In this document: positions 44,228 through 52,359 of the stretch, piece by piece
Position numbering within the stretch: the stretch's first letter is position 1
How the letters are laid out: each line of letters opens with the position of its first letter
NCBI GenBank assembly: GCA_026707945.1
Contig: JAPOVV010000054.1
Coordinates: 62,001-126,000 of the forward strand
Source: Gammaproteobacteria bacterium
GTDB taxonomy: Bacteria > Pseudomonadota > Gammaproteobacteria > Pseudomonadales > Azotimanducaceae
Reading direction: 5' to 3'
DNA: 64,000 nucleotides
Program-made: the position numbers and the translations under genes
The notes under the pieces: model-generated
What the model was told of the DNA's origin: nothing
The model's database searches: none
The model's input: only the letters and a program-made list of their open reading frames with translations

Positions 44228-45022
44228 ATGCGATCACGCGAAGCACTTCTAAAGATATTCCACAATCCGCGCGCAGTTTTTATCGCTTTAAGAGGAGAGC
44301 GTAAGTGGATACCTGCGGTCGTTTTTATGGTCGCGGTTCTGGTGATACACGCATTCGTTGCGTCGATAGGTACGTATCCGCAAGCGCGAGTGGGTCAATC
44401 AATCGTCTTGCAGTCGCCATTTACATACTCCCGCATAGATTCAGCTCAAGACGGGTTGGTGTCGGAAGTTGGCGAGCAATCTGATCTGGCACATTCCAAT
44501 AACGCAGCGACACTCGATAGCGATGATCATCAAGTAGGCGCATTCATCTTGTGGTTGTCCTTTGGGATAGCATCGTTGCCTTTTGTGTTTGGTTTTTTAT
44601 GTCTAATCAGTTTTTTAGAAGCGGTTTATTTCAGGATTGTTAGCGCACTCTTAAATTCCAGGTTCACTCTTGGTGATTGGTTTGTTTTATCGGTCTGGAG
44701 TCGCGTACCTGGAATCACACTGAGTGTTGTAGCGTTAGTGGTGGGGGCGTTAGTGCTCGGACGTCAATCGGAAACTGAGGATTTAGAAATTCTTCGGCTC
44801 ACGCGATGGATCGAATTACCAGAAGTGTTTTACTCGGGTAAGAGTTGGGGTATTGGCGCGAATTTCGATCATTTGGAAGCACACCTTATTTGGATTGTCG
44901 CGTTACAGACAATCGGATTTAGCGAATGGACAGGTAAAAATATCGCTTTCTCATTCGGTATAGCAATCGTTCCGACACTCGTCTTGGTCGCTCTCACATA
45001 TATTGCGATTCTGACAATTTGA
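44228..45022 (+). CDS. Yip1-family membrane protein, array copy 5
   Basis: 264 residues. Signature EALLKIFHNPRAVFIALRGERKWIPAVVF, first helix, loop of about 75 residues (SIVLQSPFTYSRIDSAQDGL and onward), then FGIASLPFVFGFLCLISFLE and GDWFVLSVWSRVPGITLSVV, and finally IWIVALQTIGFSEWTGKN. It is the last gene before the IS1595 element, which starts 67 bp downstream. Confidence 0.7.
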   Translation: MRSREALLKIFHNPRAVFIALRGERKWIPAVVFMVAVLVIHAFVASIGTYPQARVGQSIVLQSPFTYSRIDSAQDGLVSEVGEQSDLAHSNNAATLDSDDHQVGAFILWLSFGIASLPFVFGFLCLISFLEAVYFRIVSALLNSRFTLGDWFVLSVWSRVPGITLSVVALVVGALVLGRQSETEDLEILRLTRWIELPEVFYSGKSWGIGANFDHLEAHLIWIVALQTIGFSEWTGKNIAFSFGIAIVPTLVLVALTYIAILTI

Positions 45023-45081
45023 GTGGTTTCAGTCTTCGTTCTTTCTGATATGTGCATCGAGTCATCGGATTAATTCACTGG

Positions 45082-45089
45082 AATCAAAT
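45082..45089. repeat. Left target-site duplication of IS1595 element
   Basis: AATCAAAT, identical to 46372-46379. Eight base pairs is the size expected for IS1595-family elements. Confidence 0.9.
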
Positions 45090-45111
45090 GGGGATTATTG
45101 ACTTAACTACA
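45090..45111 (+). repeat. Left terminal inverted repeat of IS1595 element
   Basis: 22 bp beginning GGGGATTATTGAC; matches the reverse complement of 46350-46371 except at one base. Confidence 0.88.
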
Positions 45112-45189
45112 AAACGCCAACATGCGACACAAAATGTCGTATGAAATAGGAGAATATTGCTTCTAAACCGACCTTAGATAGGAACCGTT

Positions 45190-46146
45190 ATGGTTCGTTT
45201 ACGGGACGCTCGTCGTCCTCGCGAGGGTATTACGCTCACGCAGTTTCTTGAGCAGTTCGCACCGGATGAACGTACGGCGGAAGCGTGGTTCGTAGCACGT
45301 CGCTGGCCCGACGGTGTCCAGTGTGCGCATTGCGACTCCAGCCGGATTGCTGAACGTGCGAATCGACGCCCCCAGCCGTATTGGTGCCACGACTGCCGAC
45401 GCTACTTTTCCGTGAAGACGAACTCCGTGATGCATCGCTCGCCGTTGAGTTGTCGGATCTGGGTCGCCGCCGTGTACCTAATGCTGACCAGCCTGAAAGG
45501 TGTGGCCAGCACCAAGCTGGCGCGTGATCTCGGCATCACTCAGAAATCCGCCTGGCATCTGGGTCATCGCATCCGCGCCGCTTTTGCCAATGGCCAAGAC
45601 CGGCTCATGCTCGGACCGATCGAGGTTGATGAGACCTACGTCGGCGGTAAGGCGAAGAACCAACATGCCTCCCAGCGAGGCGGGAAGCGGGGTGTAGGTG
45701 GCAAGTACCCAGTCGTCGGCATCCTCGATCGAGCCACCGGTGAAGTCCGCGCCGAAGCCGTTTACGACACGAAGAAGGACGAGCTGCAGGGCTATCTGGA
45801 AGAGAATGTCCGGTCCGATGCGACCGTGTATTCGGATGAGATGAAAAGCTACGAAGACCTGCCGCAACCGCACGAAGCCGTGCAACACAGTAGCGGCGAA
45901 TTTGTCCGTGGCGAGGTCCATACCAATAGCCTTGAGTCGTTCTGGTCAATGTTGAAGCGTGGGTACGTCGGCGTTTATCACCGCTTCTCCGAGCAGCATC
46001 TGGATCGGTACGTGAAGGAATATGCCAAGCGTCGGAGCATCCGTGAACTCGATACCATCGACCAGATGACCGAACTGATCACTCAGTTTTGGGGCGTACG
46101 TCTGTCCTGGTCCGACCTCGTCGCATATAGAGCCGCTGCCTGGTAG
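45190..46146 (+). CDS. IS1595-family transposase
   Basis: 318 residues, full length. The N-terminal zinc ribbon (CAHCDSS ... YWCHDC) is followed by a helix-turn-helix segment (LARDLGITQKSAWHLGHRIR) and the DDE-type catalytic core of the ISXO2-like domain: GPIEVDETYVGGKAK, ATVYSDEMKSYEDL and NSLESFWSMLKRGYVGVYHR. All expected catalytic residues are present. The flanking duplications suggest that it is or was recently active. Confidence 0.92.
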   Translation: MVRLRDARRPREGITLTQFLEQFAPDERTAEAWFVARRWPDGVQCAHCDSSRIAERANRRPQPYWCHDCRRYFSVKTNSVMHRSPLSCRIWVAAVYLMLTSLKGVASTKLARDLGITQKSAWHLGHRIRAAFANGQDRLMLGPIEVDETYVGGKAKNQHASQRGGKRGVGGKYPVVGILDRATGEVRAEAVYDTKKDELQGYLEENVRSDATVYSDEMKSYEDLPQPHEAVQHSSGEFVRGEVHTNSLESFWSMLKRGYVGVYHRFSEQHLDRYVKEYAKRRSIRELDTIDQMTELITQFWGVRLSWSDLVAYRAAAW

Positions 46147-46349
46147 CGGTCGTGTCTCCTTCGAGACGCGACATCACAACTAAAACGACAGTTCGAAGTC
46201 TCTTGCGGGGTTTCTAAGATCACTGGCGCACTGATAAATCTCGTGTACGCGCTTATCGGCGAAACGAGGCTAGTTCGTCGTAACTTGCCGTTACCTTATA
46301 AATAAACTTTTTCTACCAAACACGGATATATTGCAATTTCTTCCTCTTG

Positions 46350-46371
46350 TGTAGTTAAGTCAATATTCCCC
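46350..46371 (-). repeat. Right terminal inverted repeat of IS1595 element
   Basis: 22 bp, inverted relative to 45090-45111 with one mismatch; the outer end is CCCC at 46368-46371. Confidence 0.88.
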
Positions 46372-46379
46372 AATCAAAT
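46372..46379. repeat. Right target-site duplication of IS1595 element
   Basis: AATCAAAT, identical to 45082-45089. Confidence 0.9.
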
Positions 46380-46475
46380 AGTCAGATTTAGTGGAAAAGA
46401 GGGCGAGCCAATTAACGGTTATCGGGAAAGCCACATTTTTTCGATAGGGCGTTTTCACGCTGAATAGTCGTATTG

Positions 46476-47936
46476 CTACACCGATGTCGCGTTCATTCCG
46501 GCCTTTCGACCGAAGACCGCACCCGCCATCAGACCAGATCCACCGGGGTAATTGTGGTAGTAGAGTCCGCCGACCATCTCACCAGCTGCGTATAGTCCTT
46601 CTATTTGATCACCCTGTTCGTCAAGTACTGACGTTTCCGCGTCAACTTCGAGACCGCCGAATGTAAACGTGATCCCACACGTGACGCCATATGCCTCAAA
46701 CGGTGGCGAATCAAGGCGATTCGCCCAGTTTGATTTGTTGACAGATAAGCCGTTCGTACAACGGCCGTCTTTCACAGTTGGATCGAACGGCATGGACTCC
46801 TCTACCGCAGCGTTATAGGCTTGAACCGAGCGAACGAATGCACGGGCATCGACGCCATTCATTCGTTCACCGAGCTCCTCAAGGGTGCCTGCTGATACTT
46901 TGGTAACTTCACGAATGCGATATTCGTCGCGCAAGAGATGCGTTACTTTCTGATCAAAGACTTGCCAGGCAAGATGATTCGGTTGCTTGAGGATTTCGCT
47001 GCCGTATTTCGCGTACGTGTAGTTTCGAAAATCTGCACCTTCGTCGAGAAATCGGTCACCGTTGGCGTTAACAACAATTCCAAAGGGGTATGAGTGTTTC
47101 TGGAAACCGTCGCCCACGGCAAGATCACCAAACATTGGCGCATTGAGGTCCCAAGCGACCGCATGACAACCTGACCAGTGTCCCGTGGTCGCAGCCCCTA
47201 GTTCTTGTGCCATTCGAATACCGTCTCCGGTATTAAATTTCGTTCCACGGACCTTGGCGAGATCCCAGTTCGGACCAAGATAGCGAGCTCGCATCTCTGC
47301 ACTCGATTCAAATCCGCCACAAGCGAGTACGACACTATCGAAGGACCGGCTCGTTTTTCCGTTAATCGAAAGCTCGAATCCGCTGATATTTCGGTCGATA
47401 TGTGTGATGCGACTCTCGTAGTGAATCTCAACGCCGAGTGTCGTTGCGATCTGTGTAAGTTGATCGATCAAACCTTGTCCGCCACCCCACGCCTCAACGG
47501 TTAAGCCGCCCCAGAATCGTCGCTTGCCGTCGATTTCGAAGGATTGGCGCCCATAAAGGGGAAGGAATCGCACACCGTGTTGGCGCATCCATCGTAGCGT
47601 CGGAAAGCTCTGCTTAACCAGCAGTTCCGCCAGGTCTGGGTCCGTGCGATATTGGGTGACACGACCGAGATCGTCAAAGAAGTCAGCTTCCGAATACTCG
47701 CCAAACTCAGTGTTCTCGATTTCGTCATCGGTGAGATCTGGCATGAGTTCTCGAATTTGTTCAACGCCGTTGTACGTCGTGCGAATCGCGCCTGCGGTGA
47801 AGCGTGAGTTTCCTCCTCTTAAGTCAAACGGGGCTCGTTCAAAGAGGTCAACGTCAGCGCCGTTTTCGCGCGCGCTGATCGCAGCACAAAGCGCGGCGTT
47901 GCCGCCGCCGACAACCGCTACACGTTGACCGGGCAA
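46476..47936 (-). CDS. FAD-dependent fumarate reductase/tricarballylate-dehydrogenase-like flavoprotein
   Basis: 486 residues. N-terminal FAD site: RVAVVGGGNAALCAAISARE, then RGGNSRFTAGAIRTTYNG. The Frd/SdhA-like capping and catalytic region is recognisable: WGGLTVEAWGGGQGLIDQLTQIA, VVLACGGFESSAEMRARYLGP, and GITFTFGGLEVDAETSVLDEQG, followed by GLYAAGEMVGGLYYHNYPGGSGL at the end. It is closest in pattern to TcuA tricarballylate dehydrogenase and soluble fumarate-reductase-like enzymes. It overlaps the upstream CaiB-type gene by 19 nt, so the two are cotranscribed and likely act on the same organic acid. Confidence 0.82.
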   Translation of the reverse strand: MPGQRVAVVGGGNAALCAAISARENGADVDLFERAPFDLRGGNSRFTAGAIRTTYNGVEQIRELMPDLTDDEIENTEFGEYSEADFFDDLGRVTQYRTDPDLAELLVKQSFPTLRWMRQHGVRFLPLYGRQSFEIDGKRRFWGGLTVEAWGGGQGLIDQLTQIATTLGVEIHYESRITHIDRNISGFELSINGKTSRSFDSVVLACGGFESSAEMRARYLGPNWDLAKVRGTKFNTGDGIRMAQELGAATTGHWSGCHAVAWDLNAPMFGDLAVGDGFQKHSYPFGIVVNANGDRFLDEGADFRNYTYAKYGSEILKQPNHLAWQVFDQKVTHLLRDEYRIREVTKVSAGTLEELGERMNGVDARAFVRSVQAYNAAVEESMPFDPTVKDGRCTNGLSVNKSNWANRLDSPPFEAYGVTCGITFTFGGLEVDAETSVLDEQGDQIEGLYAAGEMVGGLYYHNYPGGSGLMAGAVFGRKAGMNATSV

Positions 47937-49129
47937 CTTATGACCTTATCGCGAATAAACGTCTCGATATCGTTTGTACTGTAGCCAAGTTCTTCAAGAA
48001 CGACGCGTGAATGTTGACCAAGCAATGGTGGCGACTCTTCCGGCGTGGTTGGTAATCCGTCAACCAAGAACCCAGCCCCGAGGAAGCCGAGTGGTTCTGT
48101 CATTCCAGGCACGTTTTCGATGGCCCCGAGTGAGTTTCGAAACGCAAGCTGCGCATGTTCGACCGTTTCCGGAGGTCCCTTGAGCATACCGCTTGGGACG
48201 CCAGCATCAGTTAACAAGCGATCCCAGTGTGCCGCTGTATTGGTCTTGAAAATCTCGCCAAAAATCGACCGCAGCGCTGCACTGTTTTGACTTAGTTTTG
48301 GCATCGAATCAAAGCGCGAATCTTCGATCAAATCAGATCGACCAACGGCACGTGCCATGCGAGTAAAGCCTCGATAGCTATTTGCGTTTACGAGCAGCGT
48401 CCCTTCGGCACACTCCCACGTACCCGCCGATCCGATCGACGCAAGCGGGTTAGGTCCTGGCCGTGGATTTACGACGCCGGTTGCGAGGTAGTTGTAGTAG
48501 TTAAGCCCCATGACGGTCATCGCGCATTCCAACATGGAGACGTCCAAAAACGCACCTTTACCAGTGCGATTAGCTCGGAATAGAGCCGCATTGATCGCCG
48601 ACGAAGCGATCACAGCCGTACTTGAGTCAACAATCGCAAATCCAACGCGCACGGGTTGTTCCAACGTACCCGTTGCGAGGAACATGCCGGACTCGCCTTG
48701 CATGAGATGATCCATGGCGGGTCGGCTGCTCTCAGGTCCGTCTTGGCCATAGCCCGATATTGCGCAGTAGACAAGCTCAGGCTTCAGCGCTCGGCATGCG
48801 TCGTAGTCGATTCCCAAACGTTCTGTTGTGCCAGGACGCATGTTCACGACGACGACGTCAGCTTGTGCGACTAACTGTTGGACGACCGTTTGGCCTTCGC
48901 CTGTTTTTAGGTCGATCGCAAGTGATCGCTTATTGGCATTCTGTCCCAAGAATCCTGGCGACATGCCAGGTGCCGCACCCCGACCCATTCTCCGCATCTG
49001 GTCACCGCCGTCAGGCGCTTCGACTTTTAGGACCGATGCGCCCATCAGAGCAAGCTGATAGGTACACAGTGGTCCGGCATGGACGTGCGTAAAATCCAAG
49101 ACACGAACGCCTTCTATTAGATTAACCAT
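47918..49129 (-). CDS. CaiB/BaiF-family (class III) CoA-transferase
   Basis: 403 residues. The family markers are LEGVRVLDFTHVHAGPLCTYQLALMGA-type N terminus, EAPDGGDQMRR, NKRSLAIDLKTGEGQTVVQQL, VVVNMRPGTTERLGIDYDA, VYCAISGYGQDGPESSRPAMD with the catalytic aspartate, and DVSMLECAMTVMGLNY. Class III enzymes move CoA between acids through an aspartyl-CoA thioester. It precedes the flavoprotein gene on the same strand and is divergent from the PhyH gene (62 bp apart). Confidence 0.88.
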   Translation of the reverse strand: MVNLIEGVRVLDFTHVHAGPLCTYQLALMGASVLKVEAPDGGDQMRRMGRGAAPGMSPGFLGQNANKRSLAIDLKTGEGQTVVQQLVAQADVVVVNMRPGTTERLGIDYDACRALKPELVYCAISGYGQDGPESSRPAMDHLMQGESGMFLATGTLEQPVRVGFAIVDSSTAVIASSAINAALFRANRTGKGAFLDVSMLECAMTVMGLNYYNYLATGVVNPRPGPNPLASIGSAGTWECAEGTLLVNANSYRGFTRMARAVGRSDLIEDSRFDSMPKLSQNSAALRSIFGEIFKTNTAAHWDRLLTDAGVPSGMLKGPPETVEHAQLAFRNSLGAIENVPGMTEPLGFLGAGFLVDGLPTTPEESPPLLGQHSRVVLEELGYSTNDIETFIRDKVISCPVNV

Positions 49130-49191
49130 GGACTTTCCTTGGGACTCGCACGAAGGTCATGCTACTGTAATCGGATCCGGTACCTTCGATC

Positions 49192-49968
49192 ATGGCGAGA
49201 ACCTCGCATTTAACGGATGAAGAGAAGTTTCGCTTCGATCTGCAGGGATATCTCGTTGTCAAAGGTGTTCTTTCCAAGCTGGAGTGCCAAGAGCTATCAG
49301 ATTTAGCAGACGCTGTCTGGCCGCGAACACCTGAGGACGGAGCGCATCGACGTACAGGTGAGATATCACGTTGGCACCAGCGTTTTTTGGATCTTGCCGA
49401 TCACCCGAAACTGCTCCCGTATTTAATCGACCTCGTAGGTAGTCGCGTACGGTTAGATCATGATTACTGCATATTCATGCAGAAAGACGCATCGCGTACC
49501 CGATTGCACGGCGGTCCTCGAATGCACCTTTCCGATCATTGGTACCACTATAACGACGGCATTATGAGAAACGGCTTGACCGTTGCAACTTATGCGTTAA
49601 CTGACGCCAACGAAGGGGACGGTGGCTTTGCCTGCGTGCCTGGAAGTCACAAGACGAACTTTCTAAAGCTCTTTCCTGAGGACGTGGCATTTTTTGATCG
49701 CGACGTTGACTACGTGTATCAACCACCGATTGAAGCCGGCGATGTCTTGATTTTTACCGAAGCGCTCATCCACGGCACCAAAGAATGGCGAGCGAACCAC
49801 GAGCGTCGGGCACTCTTGTACAAGTACAGCCCACCGCACTCGAGGTGGGGACACGATGTTTACGAACCAGCAGATTACCCGACTGCAACCCCGCAGCAGC
49901 TTCGACTTATGGCACCTCCTTCGGTGCATGCTCATCCCCCTGTGGTCGAGCCTTCCGAAGCAACGTGA
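49192..49968 (+). CDS. Phytanoyl-CoA dioxygenase (PhyH)-like oxygenase
   Basis: 258 residues. The double-stranded beta-helix features are FDLQGYLVVKGVLSKLECQE, GDGGFACVPGSHKTNF (typical PhyH G-G-[FL]-x-x-x-P-G-S-H), AGDVLIFTEALIHGTKEW with the distal histidine (about 194), and RRALLYKYSPPHSR with the 2-oxoglutarate arginine. The proximal iron site reads RLHGGPRMHLSDHW: the usual HxD is HGG. It is divergent from the CaiB gene, suggesting one functional unit of acid activation and oxidation (inference). Confidence 0.78.
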   Translation: MARTSHLTDEEKFRFDLQGYLVVKGVLSKLECQELSDLADAVWPRTPEDGAHRRTGEISRWHQRFLDLADHPKLLPYLIDLVGSRVRLDHDYCIFMQKDASRTRLHGGPRMHLSDHWYHYNDGIMRNGLTVATYALTDANEGDGGFACVPGSHKTNFLKLFPEDVAFFDRDVDYVYQPPIEAGDVLIFTEALIHGTKEWRANHERRALLYKYSPPHSRWGHDVYEPADYPTATPQQLRLMAPPSVHAHPPVVEPSEAT

Positions 49969-50235
49969 CCGCTTAATCCGCGCTACGCGACGGATTTCGC
50001 AATCCTGACTGTGTTATCGTATGTAGTTCCCGTACACGCTGCGCGCAACGAGGAGCTATGACTTCCATTGATGGGGAGGTGAGTTACCGCCCCAACGTGC
50101 AGTTCAAACGCGTCGACATAACGCGCGTACTTTTCGCTTAAGTTCCGCCAATGTCTGCCTTTTACGTACCTCGATTCGAGCATACGAAGATACGGAAAGG
50201 TCAAGGTTTAAGTCAGACTCAGACCGGATTCCATC

Positions 50236-52347
50236 ATGCGTAGTCTCATTGAAGAACTGTTTGCCTATATTCGTGTGTCGTTCAATCGTCGTATAGGCGA
50301 ACCGACGACTGAATTCATAAACCGTGTCGTTAAGCGCCTCGATACCTGGGCTCGACAAGAAACCGCACGTGCGTTATCGGACGAAAACGAAGCCCCAGAA
50401 GTAACGGCTAAACGCATGGGAAGCGTGATCGTTCGATCCGTTCCGTTCATGCGACCGATGCTCATTCACATCATCGCAATTTTCCTTTTCGGTTTGTTCC
50501 TGACGAATCTCTTCCTATATGCAGGCCTGATTCGCTCTGATTTGTGGGACAACAAGATGATGGTGAACGACAAGCTGCAACCCGCACAGGCATTTTTTCT
50601 TTTTGTCGACAAAACCTACCTACGAAGCGAGTTTCTAGACGAACAGGAGCTTGCAGAAGTTAAAGAGAAAGGATTCGAAGGGAACAAGCTGACGGCTGAT
50701 CAACGAAAGACGATCCGAAATCGAATGCTCATGTGGTTTTTTGCAGGTGACATACTCGGCATCATTCTCGCATTCTTGCTCCGCTACTACCCAGCTTGGA
50801 TATGGCAAAACGTTAATCACTATTTACGAGTGGCGATGGTCGAAAAACTGGAGTATTTATCGCTCGCGTTTCACCACTCAAATCGATCAGGCGACGCGAT
50901 CTACCGGATATATCAAGATAGTTCCATGGTCGTGAACGTGCTTGACGAAGTAGTCGTCGGTCCGTTTAACGATATTCGCGATTTACTTATCGCATTCATG
51001 TTCGTATTTGCATTTGACCCGATTCTTGGGCTCGTTTGCATGCTTTCGTTTATCCCGATGGCCGTGATTACTGCTTATGCAACTCCAATCATTCGACGCT
51101 TGGCTGTGCGCAATCGGGTTACAAACAGTAATCTGACGTCTCGAATCCAGGAGACGTTTGCGGCTCTTAAAGTTGTGAAGGCTAACAATGCCGAATCAAT
51201 CGTCGTTGATCGATTCGACGTTGATGCTCACAAGGCGCTCGACGCCGCTTTGTACGTTCGTTTTGGTATGGTGGCATTGAGTTTTATCGTCGCGATTGTC
51301 GGCGGACTGGTCATCATCGGTCTTGAGTATCTGCTGATCAAGTGGGTGTTGGAAGATCGTGAAACCAACGTACCGGGGTGGGCTATCGTATTTGTTGGTT
51401 TTATGGTCTGGAATCTCGGTGCGTTCAACTCGGCGAATGGTCGCATCGGGCAAGTGGTTGGTACCGGTCGAGGTTTCGTTCGCTTCTGGTGCATGTTGCA
51501 GGATATGTTCATCGGTCTGGAACGTGCTTTCTATTTCCTTGATTTAGAACCGAAAGTTCTTGATCCTGAAGATCCTGTCGATTTCCCTGAGCGCGTTCAG
51601 ACGGTTGAATGGGAGGACGTCCATTTCGAATACGAGAACGGCGCGCAAGTGCTGAAAGGAGTCGATCTATCCGCTCGTGCTGGAACAATTACGGCGATCG
51701 TTGGCGTAACGGGATCGGGCAAATCTACGCTCATGTCGCTCTTACTCCGTTTATATGACCCAAACGCTGGACGGGTCAGGATCAATGAGACTGATATTCG
51801 CGATTTTCGGTTAGACGACATCCGTCGCAATCACGCCATCGCGATGCAGAAAAACGTGCTCTTTACCGGAAAAGTCACTGACAACGTCGCGTTTGGTTTG
51901 CAGGAAATTGATTTTGATGCCGTAAAACGAGCATGCAAGATTGCATGTGCCGACGAGTTCATCATGGAATTGAACGAAGGCTACGATACAAATTTGGGCG
52001 AACGCGGTGCCAAACTCTCTGCGGGACAACGACAGAGGCTCACCATAGCGCGTGCAGTGATTCGAGATACGCCGATTCTGATTCTCGATGAGCCTACGGC
52101 GTCGCTAGATGCCAAAACGGAGCATCAAGTACTTGAGAATCTTTCAGAGTGGGGTAAGGACAAGGTCGTTTTCTTGATAACCCATCGCCTCTCGACGATT
52201 CGAAATGCTAACAACATAGCTTTTCTTGAAGATGGAAAAGTGGTGGAGGCGGGCACACATGAGGATCTGCTCAACATGGAAGACGGCCGCTATCGTCGCT
52301 TCGTCGAGGCTGAAGAAGTGGGATTAATCGACTCTCAGGTTCAATGA
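50236..52347 (+). CDS. ABC exporter half-transporter, member 1 of three
   Basis: 703 residues: an N-terminal cytosolic extension of about 75 residues, a six-helix type-I exporter membrane domain (FMRPMLIHIIAIFLFGLFLT through FVGFMVWNLGAFNSANGR, about 75-440) and an ATPase domain. ATPase motifs: Walker A GVTGSGKST, Q-loop MQKNVLFTGKVTDNVAFG, signature LSAGQRQRL, Walker B ILILDEPTAS, and H-loop FLITHRLSTIRN. All are intact. It is followed 12 bp later by the second transporter, so the two probably pair as a heterodimer. The substrate is unknown; lipids or drugs are typical. Confidence 0.88.
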   Translation: MRSLIEELFAYIRVSFNRRIGEPTTEFINRVVKRLDTWARQETARALSDENEAPEVTAKRMGSVIVRSVPFMRPMLIHIIAIFLFGLFLTNLFLYAGLIRSDLWDNKMMVNDKLQPAQAFFLFVDKTYLRSEFLDEQELAEVKEKGFEGNKLTADQRKTIRNRMLMWFFAGDILGIILAFLLRYYPAWIWQNVNHYLRVAMVEKLEYLSLAFHHSNRSGDAIYRIYQDSSMVVNVLDEVVVGPFNDIRDLLIAFMFVFAFDPILGLVCMLSFIPMAVITAYATPIIRRLAVRNRVTNSNLTSRIQETFAALKVVKANNAESIVVDRFDVDAHKALDAALYVRFGMVALSFIVAIVGGLVIIGLEYLLIKWVLEDRETNVPGWAIVFVGFMVWNLGAFNSANGRIGQVVGTGRGFVRFWCMLQDMFIGLERAFYFLDLEPKVLDPEDPVDFPERVQTVEWEDVHFEYENGAQVLKGVDLSARAGTITAIVGVTGSGKSTLMSLLLRLYDPNAGRVRINETDIRDFRLDDIRRNHAIAMQKNVLFTGKVTDNVAFGLQEIDFDAVKRACKIACADEFIMELNEGYDTNLGERGAKLSAGQRQRLTIARAVIRDTPILILDEPTASLDAKTEHQVLENLSEWGKDKVVFLITHRLSTIRNANNIAFLEDGKVVEAGTHEDLLNMEDGRYRRFVEAEEVGLIDSQVQ

Positions 52348-52359
52348 GGGTATAGCGAC

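Larger units (their letters stand above)
45090..46371 (+). mobile_element. IS1595-family insertion sequence, intact
   Basis: A 1282-bp element. The 22-bp ends (45090-45111 and 46350-46371, outer bases GGGG) are inverted repeats with one mismatch. It is flanked by identical 8-bp duplications and encodes one full-length transposase. All parts agree, so this looks like a recent, complete insertion immediately after the Yip1 array. Confidence 0.9.
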
